A stretch of DNA of 64,000 bases, taken from the NCBI GenBank assembly GCA_016858145.1, contig JAEHOE010000040.1, positions 1 to 64,000 on the forward strand, read 5' to 3'. This document shows, piece by piece, positions 18,662-30,697 of this stretch. Made by a program: the position numbers and the translations under genes. This DNA comes from Edaphochlamys debaryana. Taxonomy: Eukaryota; Chlorophyta; Chlorophyceae; Chlamydomonadales. The notes under the pieces were generated by a model. It made no database searches and was not told the DNA's origin. It worked only from the letters and a program-made list of their open reading frames with translations. Position 1 is the first letter of the stretch. Each line of letters begins with the position of its first letter.

Positions 18662-20323
18662 CTAGAGCAAGGGTTGGGTGTGTAAGATGGACGTCCCCAG
18701 GGCCCGGGGCCTATCTACACGTCGTTTCTTCACTCCATCCTGCCTGCCACAAGCTTGTGCTTGGGAGACACGGACTCCCGCCTGCCTGCACATGGCCCAA
18801 GTAAATGCTTGTGAGCAAGTAGTTTACATTCAGTGCGCCGGGCACGGCTGCAGTGGCCCAGCAGTGGCACCCAGCAGCAGTGACTAGCTGACGGCCTTGC
18901 TACTCTGCCAGGGGCGTCCATTGGTCGTCACCACGCCGGGGGTTTAAAGCAAAGCGCAATGCAGCGCAGAGCACGATGGCAGGCTTGGCACGCCGGGGGT
19001 GTCATGGGGCAACGCACGGACTTGCCTCGCTCGCCCATACATTCCGGGACTCCGGGAGCTGCCATTCACCTCGATCAGGAGTTTGGCAACACGGGGGCCA
19101 GCTCAACGTGCAGAGACGGGGGTAGACGGCGCTCAGTACCGGTACGCGCTTTGCGGAGTTTGCCCCCCCCTTACTGGTGGCTAGCTGTCCCTGTCGTCAA
19201 TCCATGGCGCCGGCACCCTGAGGCCCGTGCGCACGTACGTTGCAGGTCTGGCCTCAAGCCCTGCCTGAGGCCCTGCTGTGAGCGTCCGCCCTTCGCCTCC
19301 CCCGAGGTGTCATGGAGCAACTCACCAACGTGCCTCATTCCCCTGCGGTGCGCCGGGACAACTGAGAGGACTTGACTCAACCTTGGCAAGAACTCTTGCC
19401 AAAGCGCGTCCTGAGCATCGTTTGCGGTTGCTGGGCGGTTCCGACAGGCGGGGCGCATCCTCAGCCCTCAGGACGCGGCGTGGACATGCCATGTGCCAGG
19501 TTGGCCGCGACCCCCCCCCGCACCCCCCCTGTCGGTGGGTCGCTTGGCCCCAGCGGTCAGCGCTGTGACCCCAGCCAGGGAGATCCTTCATTGTAAACAC
19601 CAAGGACTGTCTCAGTCATTGCTCGGCTGGAAGTGGAGGGGCCGCTCAGCGCAGGAGCGCGCTCCCCTCACCTGCGTGCAGGTGCAGGGAGGGTGCAGAC
19701 CGGGGTCGCGTCAGTGCACCCTGCGCCCTCGAATCCCCGGTGGCCTGTTTTAGGTCGTCCAAGAGCACGCCGCGGACCTAGTAAGGCTGCCAGGGGTGAA
19801 GGCTGCGAGGGGCAGTGGAGAGGACAAGTCACGTCACAGTCAGTAAGGGCATCATGTTGAGCATCGTCCGAGGTAGGAGCTAGCGTCCGAGCTGCGCTGT
19901 AAGCGGTGTCCGCCGGTGTAGAGCCGGTGCAGAGCCCTTGGGTGGCGGCGAAATGCACCTGAGCTGTAGGCTGTCTGGGCACTCACGACCTGTTCAGGTG
20001 CGGAAACCGAGCCCTCCTGTGCCGAGCCGGTCTGTCCGGGTGCTCGCGAGCTCTTCAGTGGCCTAAACGCGGAAACTCGGGTCGGGCACGCGGCCCCTCC
20101 GCGCCCCAGTGCTACATAAGACCTCCTCTGTCGCAAGCTTATAGCAGTACGCTTCGCTTCCGTCCACTAGCGGACGCAGCTGCTCAACAGGTATCGCACC
20201 TTCACACATCCAGCGACCTCTCCCCGCGGCTCCATAGAGCGCGGCTCGTGAGCTTGTGCATACGTTCTATCTATCGGCAAGCTTGATAACCCTCAACACC
20301 GCCAAACACACGACTCTCCCAGC
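18662..20323 (+). promoter_or_regulatory. 5' flank of wall-glycoprotein copy C
   Basis: Near-identical to 4360-5820 and, from about 19180, to 1-1149. No gene recognised. The TATA-like ACATAAGA is at about 20113-20120, roughly 200 bases before the ATG. This segment is the most complete version of the repeat-unit upstream region. Confidence 0.5.
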
Positions 20324-22815
20324 ATGGCGACAAGTCGCGGCCCCAGGCCGCAGCGCGTCGCGACGGCGACGAGCGCTATCGCGGGCCTGATGCTCCTGGC
20401 GTCGCTGGCCTCGGCGGCGCCGATGTCGGTCTGGCCCACTCGCGAGACCATGGTCCATCGCCGCCTCCTGGGCGGAAACGGCCCCTGCCAGTACACCTGC
20501 GGCCGGTATGCGCTGGCTACGCAGCAGCCGACGACCGACGCGCAGCCGTGTGTGCAGGTGCGACTGCTGCAACATTTGATGAGGGGACCACGTTGTGCCG
20601 CCTGTGTGCGACTCGCGTGCCACGAACCCTAGCGTGGTGACGTCCCTCCGTCCCCCGGCCCCGCGCACCGCGCTCATGCGACTTCCTCCCCCCGTCCTGC
20701 CCCTCCCCAGGTCAAGTGCGTGGGCATGAACAAGATCGAGGTCGACCTCTCCTGGTGCAAGGCCAACAGCACCATCTCTTGGATTTGTGAGTGGCGATGG
20801 CGGGGCCTTGGGCCCCCGGGGATGCAAGGGATGGTGCTCAGTTGGAAAGCAGGGCACTCCCGAGCTCTACTCGCTTTCCGCGCCTGATGCCCAGGCACTA
20901 CTGCCCTCTCCCCCTCCCGTTATCAGCAACTCACCTGCCTCCCTGCCTCCTCGCCCGGCCTTGCCGCCCGCAGGCTGCCGCGGCGGCGACTGCAGCGGCT
21001 TCACCGCCACCGACTGCGGCGGTGCCCTCATCAACGAGGGCTCGGGCAGCAGCCTGCAGGTCGGCTGCAACGCGGCCCGGAAGATCCAGTTCGACGTCAC
21101 TCCGGGCACCACGAGCCTGGACATGCAGATCCATGACGGCCCCCTCAGCGGCAACAACGCCTGCTCGGGCGGAACCGGCACCGGTGCCAACCAGTGCTGC
21201 GGTGGCGGCGGCGGCTGCACGGGCGACAACGTGTGCTCGCTGACCTGGCAGATCCCCACCTGCGTGCCGCCTCCCCCTCCCCCCTCTCCTCCGCCTCCCC
21301 CGCCACCCAGCCCGCCGCCTCCCCCTCCGCCCAGCCCGCCGCCTCCCCCTCCTCCCTCTCCCCCGCCTCCTCCCCCTCCCAGCCCGCCTCCTCCTCCGCC
21401 TCCCAGCCCGCCGCCTCCCCCTCCGCCCTCGCCTCCGCCTCCCCCTCCGCCCTCTCCTCCCCCTCCGCCCCCTCCTAGCCCGCCGCCGCCTCCTCCTCCT
21501 CCCCCTCCCCCCAGCCCGCCGCCTCCCCCGCCACCCAGCCCGCCGCCGCCCCCTCCTCCCTCCCCTCCTCCTCCCCCTCCGCCTCCTCCTCCTCCCTCTC
21601 CTCCTCCTCCCCCTCCTCCCTCCCCTCCTCCTCCCCCTCCTCCCTCCCCTCCTCCTCCCCCTCCGCCTCCCCCTCCTCCCAGCCCACCGCCTCCCCCTCC
21701 TCCCTCCCCTCCTCCTCCCCCCTCCTCCCTCCCCTCCTCCTCCCCCTCCGCCTCCCCCGCCTCCCTCGCCCCCTCCGCCCAGCCCGCCGCCTCCCCCTCC
21801 GCCTCCTCCGCCTCCCTCTCCCCCTCCTCCGTCGCCCCCGCCTCCCCCTCCGCCTCCCCCGCCTCCCTCGCCCCCTCCTCCCAGCCCGCCGCCTCCCCCG
21901 CCACCTCCCCCGCCTCCCTCTCCCCCGCCTCCGTCTCCCCCGCCTCCCCCTCCGCCTCCCCCGCCTCCCTCTCCCCCTCCTCCCTCTCCCCCGCCTCCCC
22001 CTCCTCCTCCCCCTCCTCCCTCTCCCCCGCCGCCCCAAGGCCCCGTTGGTGACAACGACGCCAGCCCGCCCAACGCGCCCCCGCCCTCCCCCGCGCCGCC
22101 TCCCTCGTGCACCGCCGACTCTGCCTGGTCCATGGTCGACCCTAGCACTGGCGTCAGCAGCGCGGCCCTGGTGACCTCGACCGCCGCCGTGTCGCCTGTG
22201 CCCAACTGGGGCGCCCAGCTCATCGCCGAGTCCTCCACCAGCAACAACTGGGGCAACGTGCTGCGGATCTCGGCGCCCCAGGGAGACGCCAAGTACACCA
22301 CGCAGACTGGATACGTCATCATGTGCGCCGGCTGCGGCCGCAACGAGATCGGCAAGGGCTACACGGCCGCCGCCCTGAAGCTCGACATGTGAGTAATGCA
22401 TGGAGAGGGGCTGGGGAGTGTAGGGACGTGCAGGCAAGCGGGGTACTCTGGGAGCCGCCATGGGCCCACTGAGGGTTTGCCTGCTGCCCCAAGCTTCGCC
22501 TGACCCCGCTGCCCTACACCCCTCCTTCCCCCTCCCCCCAGTGCCCGCACCGGCAGCACCTACACCGCCACGTTCACCGTCACCGTGGCCGGCGGCTCCA
22601 TCACGGCCAGCGGCGTCAACATGTACTTCGGGACCAGTGCGCCCTCGAGCAACGCGCCCGGCTCCTGGAAGCCCAAGGCCACCCTCTTCCCCGCCGTCGG
22701 CAGCTACGCCAGCGGGGCCACCTTCACCGCCACCAAGACCCTCACTGGCTCCGGCTCCACGCTCTACGCAGCGCTGCACTTCGTGTCCACCAAGTGCACG
22801 CACTACTACGTTTAG
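20324..22815 (+). CDS. Secreted hydroxyproline-rich (pherophorin-like) wall glycoprotein, copy C
   Basis: Likely an extracellular-matrix protein. Exons: 20324-20557, 20711-20786, 20974-22388, 22542-22815. Exon 1 gives a signal peptide (basic start, then GLMLLASLASA). A Cys-rich domain follows (KCVGMNKIEV, CRGGDCSGF, NQCCGGGGGC), then about 220 residues of SPPPPP-type repeats expected to be hydroxyproline-arabinosylated, then a C-terminal domain without many Cys (NWGAQLIAESS to KCTHYYV). Two globular heads on a proline rod is the pherophorin/volvocine HRGP architecture, but I cannot assign the exact family. Exon 3 is one base too long for the splice phases. An extra C near 21715-21725 in the C-rich tract would explain it, either a real frameshift or a sequencing error. 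Confidence 0.75.
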
Positions 22816-23910
22816 GCGGAGCGCGCTGACCATGCTTGATTGGGGTGCTCAGCTGTCCTGACTTGCGGCTTATGTCATAGCTTAGTGTGCAGTAAATGCG
22901 CGGGTGGTCCCACCCGTATGTATGTGGTGATGACACCAGCGGAGGCAAGTGCTGCGCCGCTGTAGATCTCACGTGGCTGCTTATTTTGGACTCCTGTGCA
23001 ATCATGACAAGTATCTACGCTTCACGTACAGCCTTGATTGGCCGGCATACGCCGTTTCTATATATATGAGTTGACTGAACCATGCCCAGACAATGGTGGC
23101 ATGACGTTTCGGGAGAGGGCAGGCAGCACTGAGGAAGGGCCAATTGTCCGCCTGTCACTCTCGTAAAGGTGCAAGTGTCGGGGCAACCTAGTGAAGGCAA
23201 GGAAGCAAGTGGAGGTTGAGCGAGCGCAGCAGGCCGCACGCGTGGACACAACCGCCTGATATTAGGCCCTGCGCTCAGCAGAATGATCTCTAGCAAATGG
23301 CTTGCCTTTGCCATGGCATGTAAGATCGATTCACGCTTTGACCATGACACGATATTTACCAGCTCAACGCTCAACGCGTGTACCAGCGACCGTCTTCCGG
23401 GACAGCCGTACACGCCCGGACACTCCGGCGGCAGCGGCGTAGGCCCAGAGGCCATCTGTCGGCATCTGGCTCAATAGCGGGCCAGAGGCTCAATAGCGCC
23501 ACACCTAGCGACACCAGCGCCGGTAGCTCACGAGCCTTGGAAGACGGTCGCCCGCCAGGCGGCCTGTTCCCCGCGACCCCATGCCTCCATATCAAGCAGC
23601 TCCTCGATTGCCATGAATACAGCAATGCTCCCCTCAGTGTACGGTATGCGCAGGTGCGGCTCTCCTTCCAGCTTTTGAAACCGACACTACAGTGCGGTGC
23701 AACGACCCACAGACTCCCACCCAACCCCACAGGGCCCACGCAGGGCCTGGCCAGGATTATTCCTCACCAATTCTCCTCGAGTCAGGGCCAAACATGACCG
23801 GCAGTTGTCAGGTCGTCGGAACAGCAAGGGAAATTGCAGACGCATGACATCACACACTGCGCTTTCGAGCCAACCCATCCCCAGTGCTGACTTGCGAGGG
23901 TTCTCGATCT
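22816..23910. other. Intergenic between copy C and the PLAC8 gene (convergent 3' ends)
   Basis: No gene seen. 22925-23018 matches the 3' flank of copy A, so the start is 3' UTR; a TGTAA poly(A) candidate is at about 23321. An AT repeat (TATATATA) lies near 23060. The rest should include the 3' UTR of the minus-strand gene. Confidence 0.5.
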
Positions 23911-26338
23911 TCAGTCTTCGTCCCGCGCCCCCGGCAGGCTGCCTCTCGGCTGCAGCCCTGTGCCGCCGTCCCCCGGCGTTACACCGCCATTCACCGACAG
24001 TCCCCGGCCGCCCGAGTCAGCCCCACTGGCCTTTGCCCACTGCGGCGGGGGCGACGCCTGCCCTTGTCCCTGTCCTTGCCCCTGCCCGTGACCCAGCCCC
24101 CGGGGCCTGAAGTACGAGGCCACGAGCGCTGCCGTCGCCGCGGCCGCAAACCCGCCCGCGCCGCCGCCGCCCACGGAACCCGCCGTTGACAAGCGCGGCG
24201 CGATCAGGGTCGCGGGCGGCGCCGGCTCCGCACTGCAGTAGAACTCTAGGGCGGCCTCTGGCGCAACGACCTTTGCGGCGGCGGCCGCTGCCTGCACCGG
24301 ATCATCGGCACGCACCGCCTCCGCCTCCGCCTCGCCCCCGGGCGCGCTGCGGCGGGAGAAGACGCGCGACATCCCGCTGCCTCCGCGCTTCATCGCTCCG
24401 CCGGACTTGGCGGACCGCGACACGCTGCGGCTCATGGAGGCTGGGGAGGGGGCGTCCTGGAGCACAGCGTCTGGAGGGAAGGCCACGGCGGGGCGCTCGC
24501 CGGTTGCGGTCAGGCCGAAGCGCGAGGGGTTGCGGGCGAAGCGGTTGGAGGACTGCGACGGCCCGCCGCCGCCCTGACTAGACAGGGACTTGGGCCGACG
24601 CGGCGACGCCATGCCGGCGGTCACCTCCCCGCCGGCGCTGACGCTGGGGCTCCGACTGCCGCCGCCGCTGCCGTTCCGCGCCCTGCCGCCGCGGCTGCCG
24701 TCGCCCCCTCCTGTGGTTGCGGAAGGCTCCCACCCCTCCGCGCGCTCGCCCGGCGGCGGCGGAGCCCAGCCCTCGTCGCCCACGTCAGACGCCGACAGGA
24801 GCTCCTCGCCTCCGCCGTAGGGTTGCGGCACCACTCGCTTGCGGCTCACGCTCGCCCACGACCGCCCATCCATGGAGCTGCCAGGCGACTGTACTCCCGC
24901 CGCCGCCGCCGCCGGCAGCGGCGGCGGCGGCAGCGGGTGCAGCATTGCCGTACCAGATCGCGGCGGCGTGCCGTACGCCAGCCGTACGGCGCTGACAGAC
25001 GCCTCACTGGCGGCGTCATCGGCGCCGGAGGCGCTGTCTGACGCGGCGCGGCGGGAGCGGGAGCGGGAGCGTTTCGCCTCCGCCTCCGCCGCTGCTGCCG
25101 CCGCCGCGGCGGACCGCTCTCGCTCCGGGTCTCGGTAGACTTGGATGGGCTGCCAGGGGTCGTGGTGCCAGGGGTGGTGCGCGCTGTCGCCGGTGGCCTC
25201 GGGGTCCCAAGGCGGCGCGGAGCTCCCGCCCCGGGCCTTGCGGACGCTGGGGACGCGGGCCTGGTCGGCGCCCGCAGCAGCTGCAGAGACAGGGGGGGGG
25301 GGGCAAGAGGGGGCGGCGCATGGGCAGCGAACAGAGCGCTTGGGGCATGGGCGTTGCATTGGATGCGTGGGCACTCGCCTGCCCACCCAGACCGTGTGGC
25401 GAGTCTGCGGTAGAGAGCAACCCAGAGTGACCCGGCATGGATGGTGCTTCCCCATCCGCCCAGAGCCCACGCGCGACACGTACCCGCCGCCGCCGCCAGG
25501 GCCTGCCGTGCCGCCACCTCCCTCACCGCCTGCGCCAGGGCCCAGGGGGAGCAGCAGGCGACCGCCAGGCAGTCCCCGCATCCGCTGCCCTGTAGGAGTA
25601 AGCGGGGAGGGGGGGCGGAGGTTGGGAGGGGAGGGAGGTTGCATGGTGGCGCTGAGACGGGCGCGGTCGAGGGCAAAGGCGCGTCGGCCTGGGCCGTCCC
25701 TCCATGCAGATGCGCACCTGGATGCCGTACTTGGCTCGTACGGCGCCCCGCGCGCCCGTGTGGAGGACGCAGCCCAGCAGCAGCGCCGATGCGGCGGCGT
25801 ACAGAGCACAGCCGCTGCCGTAGCCGCCGGCGCCGCATGCGGACTGAAGTGCGCGGTGTGGGTTTTGCGTGTGGAAGGGCAGGGAGATGAGGGCATAGTC
25901 CGGGAGGAATAGGTGGGACAAAGTGGTCAGTGCGAGGTTGCCGAAGGGAGTGTGGTGCGGCCCTGTGGGGTCCAGCCTGTCTCCCTGCCTCGGAGGCACG
26001 ACAGAGTAAAAGCACTGCTAAGCCGCAGTCGCTCACCCCTGGTGGGAGCCTCTGCACCAGGATACCGTACACGTGGCAAGGGCAGAAGAAGGCCTGGCCT
26101 GCGGGCGAGGAGGGCAGGGGCAGGGGGAGGGTGGTCGGATGCACCGGCATGCCACTGCCTCACACGGGCCTCAAGGGCAGTCGCGCCCCCCCGACGCGTT
26201 CTCGCCCCCCAAACCGCCGCGAGCCTCACAAGCCCCGACCCCTTGCACGAACAACTCACAGCATAGCGAGACGCTCCCCGAGGAAAGTAGGCTGATTCGC
26301 CAAGTCCCGCGATGGACCGTGTCATTCGCCCCGCCCAT
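23911..26338 (-). CDS. PLAC8-domain protein with long disordered tail
   Basis: Exons on the minus strand: 26338-26260, 26098-26037, 25843-25718, 25589-25484, 25280-23911. Together they give 580 residues with every splice phase consistent. Residues about 12-125 match the PLAC8 (cornifelin / cell-number-regulator / plant cadmium-resistance) family: a Trp-led start, CCQAFFCPCHVYG at 26-38, a glycine/alanine hydrophobic segment (48-75) ending in R-AKYGI, then DCLAVACCSPWALAQ near 95-110. Such proteins are membrane-associated with roles in metal handling or size control. The last 455 residues are low-complexity, with Ser/Arg (RSRSRSRR), Gly and Ala runs, far longer than usual for the family. Substrate unknown. 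Confidence 0.85.
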
Positions 26339-28107
26339 GAGCCGGGCCGCGACCTAACGTCAAGGAGAGGTATCCATTGCTAGATTTTCAAGCTAAGACA
26401 TCGGCATGAGCCGTGGGGGCTTGTGGACGCGGCGCAGGTGGAAAACGGTATGCATGCTGTCGGACTGCTTGCGCCTCGCCGCCTTCCGGCTCTGACAGAG
26501 GCAAAAGCTTGATGCAGGTTAGTGCGTGCATACACTGGCTCGTCGTAGCGCTTGACCTGGGTTTTGCGACTGGGTCAAACTGGGCGACGCACGTCCTGCT
26601 CTTACAGAACATCCAGTATACCGGTAGTATGACCTAATCGACGGCTATGGAAGTCAGCATATGGCTGGTCGGTCCACGATTTGCACCCGTGTGTGTTTTG
26701 CCGCGTTTACCACAATTGCAGTGCGTCTGGGGGGTTTACAAAGAGCGGCCCAACCCCGTGGCTTGCTGTCATCTCTTGTCACCTTACAGCACACCGCACC
26801 CCTCCGCACGCGCACCGCGCCGTGCCCTCGTCCCTGTGTCGGCAGTCGGCCGCTCAGGCACACCCTTTCCGCCGCCAGACCGCCTCCGTGTCAACAACGG
26901 CAGTCCGCCGCCTCCGTCCTGCCAAGCCCCTGTCCGCCCCCGCTCCGCCAAACCGCTCAGCCAGAACGGCATGTACTCCATTACGCCCGTGTGTTCCTTG
27001 GCAAAAGGTGACTGGCGCCGCCAATTCAAGCGCCCGCATGCGATACTTTGGCCTCCGCGCCAAGGAAATTGCGGCAGGCGTATGCAAACGTATGTCTTCG
27101 TGCACCCGCCGGGATGAAGTCGCCGGCAAAACTGTATAGGTGCCAACCCCGCCAAAAAGATGCAGGGGTGTTATCATCTCGGCCCGTTCAATCGATTCCA
27201 TCACACCAGTCTTCCAACCATCTTATGCCACGATACATCACGTCTTCACCTAGCATCCACCGTGCCCACCACCCGCTAGGAGCCGTGATGCGGCCCCGAC
27301 CCTTACTACCCTTGCCCGAATCCAGACGCACCCGCCAAGCAAGCTGCTTGCGATGAATCAGCAAAGGCCCCAGCCCATTCTTCTCAGCCAGGCAAGCCTT
27401 ATTGCGGCGCTCACACACGTCATGCGCGCACAAACTCCTGTACGACACCAAGGCTCCGGCACGCATGCGCTGGACAGGTAGTGTACAACGGTCAACCGCG
27501 CCAATAGTGTACAACCGACTGTAAGTTACACGCAGGAAGCACACGACCTTCAACCGCGGCCAAAGGTTACGAGATACACGCGGAAAGCACACATGACTAC
27601 GCGGAACAGCGCTCAGTAAGCAAATGGAGGATACTCGACATCACAAAGTGGGTAACACGAAGAGTCGTTAAGAACCCGCCCCCCCTTTGACCCCAACGCA
27701 GCTTGCACCAGCCTGATACTGTGGTGCTCTATCGTTATGGTGCTGTTCCCTCCTTCTGGACTGGTGGACCCCAGGGCTCCCCGCATCGTCGTTCCCCTTC
27801 GACACCCCACGGCGGAGCCCAAAAGCCAGAAGGCCGCTGTGCTCCCAAGGCTGTGGCGGTAGTCTTCCGTCTCCTCCGGTTGCACTTCAGGCCTGCGGAC
27901 CCTGGCGCCAAGCAAGCTCCCAAGCGCTGCCGAGCGCCGTTGGCAGCAGGCGGCGCCGAGCTGCACGCCCCGCTGCTTTCTCCTCCTCCTCCACCGCGCT
28001 GCCGTGCGCGCACTCGGCAGTCGGCGACAGACGGCAGCTGCCTTGCGCGCAGCCCTCAAACACAGGCCCGAGCTGCCCCTCCTCCCTCCCCTCTGGGCCC
28101 CCGCCCG
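26339..28107. other. Intergenic, no gene recognised
   Basis: Holds the presumed promoter of the PLAC8 gene and the 3' UTR of the phosphatase-like gene (a minus-strand TGTAA lies near 27530). Between 26650 and 27140 several overlapping frames are open for 100-156 codons, but their composition is unremarkable and I see no splice partners or motif. Short imperfect repeats (GTGTACAAC, ACACGC.GGAAGCACAC) occur at 27480-27590. Confidence 0.4.
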
Positions 28108-29973
28108 TCAGTCCACCGGGTCCCAGTGCGGCATGTTCTCGGGGTAGGCGTCTATGCAGTACTTGACCAGCGAGGCGGTGGCGGTGATGAGCGCGGCCAC
28201 GGTGGCGGCCCACTGCGCGGCGCCGTCGGGGCCGGACAGGTCGGGGGAGGGCACGTCCACCACGTCCTGGCTGGCCTGTCAGGGGGGGGAGGGGGGAGGG
28301 GGGGAGGCGGGAGAGGAGGAGGGGGTTTGTGAGGAGAGGGGGAGAGGGGGAGAGAGGGGAGATGGAGAGGGAAAGGGTAAGGGGCGTAGGGGAGGCAGAG
28401 AGGGGAGGCAGAGAGGGGAGGCAGAGAGGGGGTGAGAGAGACAGGGTAGGCTCCAAGGATGGCTGCTGACCCGCCCAACCCCCCCCCCAAACCGCTCCCC
28501 CGCCCGCCCCACCTTGAAGCCCCCCTTGTTGGCCTTGAGCAGCGCCGACAGCTTGGAGGGCAGCAGCGCGAAGCCGCCCTTGCGCGTGAGCACGGACTCG
28601 GACTCGTAGTGCGAGAAGGTGGTGAGGAGGCACACCTTCTGCGGGGGCGAAAGGTTGAACAGCCAGGCGGTTCAGCTTGGGGCGGGGCAGGCAGGCCGCG
28701 GTCCCTACCATGGGGCCGAGGTCGGGAGGAAGTGGGCAGGGCCCCGGGTCCAGGCATACGCTGCCTCTTAACGGGCGCCCAATGCCCTCCCCCTCCCCTT
28801 CCCCCTCCACCCTTCCCTTCCCCTTCCCCAGCCCCCACCTGCAGGTAGTAGTCCCTCTCCGCCCCCGGCCCGTACTCCGCCATGACCGCCATGCGCAGCT
28901 CCGCCAGTATGCCGCTGTCCAGCGCCATGACCAGGTCGTAGCGGTCCAGGTCGGGCAGCTCAAAGGCCTCGGCGGGGCGCGTGAAGTAGCGGGGCAGGAT
29001 CTGGGGAGGGAGAGGGTGGGGAAGGGGGTGGGGAAGGGGGTGTTGGAGAGGGGGAGCTAAGCACAGGAGGAAGGGGTGTTGGGTCTGCTTGAGCCCCACT
29101 CAACGACGCGGCCATCCATCACCCTTGTGAGTCACGCTTTCGCCTGCGGGACCTCCCACCTCCCACCCTTCTCCCCATCGTCCCGCGTCCTACATCCGCC
29201 CTTCACCCCACCCCCCTTCTCCCTCCCCCCACCTCGAGCGCGTCCGCCCCGCTCATGAGCGCCGTGAGCTTGGACACGGCCTCGATGGACATGGGCGCCC
29301 CCACCGCCAGGCCGCAGGTCCAGGGGCACAGCACGCGGCCGTAGCCGTTCCACTCGGCGCAGCGCTCGAAGAGGCCCGCGGCCAGTCGGGCGCGGACCGT
29401 GTCGGTGCGGTCGACCTTTCGGGGGGTGGAGGGTGGGGGAGAGGGGGGTGGGGGGTGGAGGGGGGTGGGGGGTGGAGGGGGGGGGGGGGTGGAGGGGGGT
29501 GGGGGGTGGAGGAGGGGGAGGGGAGAGAGAGGGTTGGGGTTTGGTGGGAGGGGGCAGGGGGTGGCGCTGAAGCGGGCTTTGCCAGTTGAAAAGGCCCGTT
29601 TCTCCCTGTTCCAAGCAGGGGTGAGACTCACGAAGAGCACTTGCACGTGGTACCGGCTCCAGCACACGGAGGGCCACAGGTGCGCCAGGCTGTGGCACGG
29701 AGAGTTGCAGGGGAAGGGGGACGAGGCCTGAGGGGTGCGTAAGCGTCTACGCTAGGCGGGGTCCCGCCTGCCTGTGCACCCCACGTGCGCTGGGAGCTTG
29801 AGCTCCACACACCTGCCAGTGGGGTTTGCCAGCGTTGAGCTGGTGCTAGGCCCGGGCTGGTCATCCGGGTCCACCGGCAGCGCAGCGGCGCGCACTGAGC
29901 CACGTGGCGCTTTGCGCCCGCAGGCGGGGCTCGAGCTCGCGAGCGGACGCCTGTTGCATTGCGTCGAAGCCAT
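28108..29973 (-). CDS. Plastid-targeted low-MW phosphotyrosine phosphatase-like protein, active site lost
   Basis: Exons: 29973-29813, 29689-29632, 29415-29233, 29000-28839, 28638-28513, 28275-28108; 285 residues, all phases fit. The N-terminus (MASTQCNRRPLASSS to VRAAA) looks like a chloroplast transit peptide. Residues about 67-270 follow the LMW-PTP fold: QVLF strand, P-loop position, then DRYDLVMALDSG (family FDLILAMD) and a final VDVPSPD (family VPDPY). The CX5R(S/T) P-loop reads D75-RTDTV-R81-A, so the nucleophilic Cys is replaced by Asp. The general-acid DPY reads SPD. It should not catalyse the classical reaction and may be a binding or scaffold pseudophosphatase. Homology is judged from pattern only; the first exon is the least certain part. 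Confidence 0.65.
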
Positions 29974-30697
29974 GACGCAGGCCCGAGGGCCGGCCAGGCC
30001 GCGGGCTACAGCTGGAGGCATTGAGCTACTTGCAGCACGCGCGCTGCTGGAGGTCGCGTCAAGCTGGCGCGGCGCCACGAGGGTCGGCATGGGCGCGAGT
30101 TGCGCGGCAACGCGGCCCCGCGGCTCCTCAGCTGCCTAGCGAGGTAATTGAGCCTGGCCGTAAGTGCGCTACAAGCACAGCGCTGGCGATGGACGGAATG
30201 CGAGCTCGGGTTTGGGCGTCTCGAGAGCAAACGAGAAGGCCGTCAAACGAGAGAGGCGCGACACCTGGCGCTGGGTGTGTGGAGTTGGGGCAGCTGCTGG
30301 GTGCTCACAAAGCCTTACATTCCTGGCTTCGAGGAAAGTCAAGAGCCCTCCGTGCAACATCCATCATTCCGGCACCTGGCCTCACCAGCCTCACCGAGCA
30401 CAGAAACCCCCGCCGGCCCGGACCACGCACCCGTCCTGCCTCTCTCCGTATCCTGACAGCGCTCGCATACAACGTAACCCGAGCTCACACCACACCCATG
30501 CAACGTCACACGTGCACCCTCAAGCCGCACCACGCCTTCCCACGACACCACCAGCCCTCTCGGCTGCTAACCAATCACGCCTCGCCGACGCCACAACGTT
30601 GCGCCAAACCACATCACGGCCCTCCAGCACCCACGCCCCGGCCCATCCCCACCCGGGCCTGCCACACCCGCCCCACCATCCGCCACCCCGCCGCGCC
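29974..30697. other. Intergenic: promoter of the phosphatase-like gene and 3' UTR of the reductase gene
   Basis: Both flanking genes run on the minus strand. No further exon with matching phase is seen. The many short ORFs have no motif. Confidence 0.4.

Noticed and set aside
26647..27139. Overlapping ORFs of 100-156 codons
   Set aside because: Three frames are open at once, which is expected from GC-rich sequence; no motif, no splice partner, no codon-bias signal.
29760..30240. Possible tRNA or TE in the spacer near the phosphatase-like gene
   Set aside because: No cloverleaf with A/B boxes could be drawn, and the part up to 29973 is better explained as exon 1 encoding a transit peptide.
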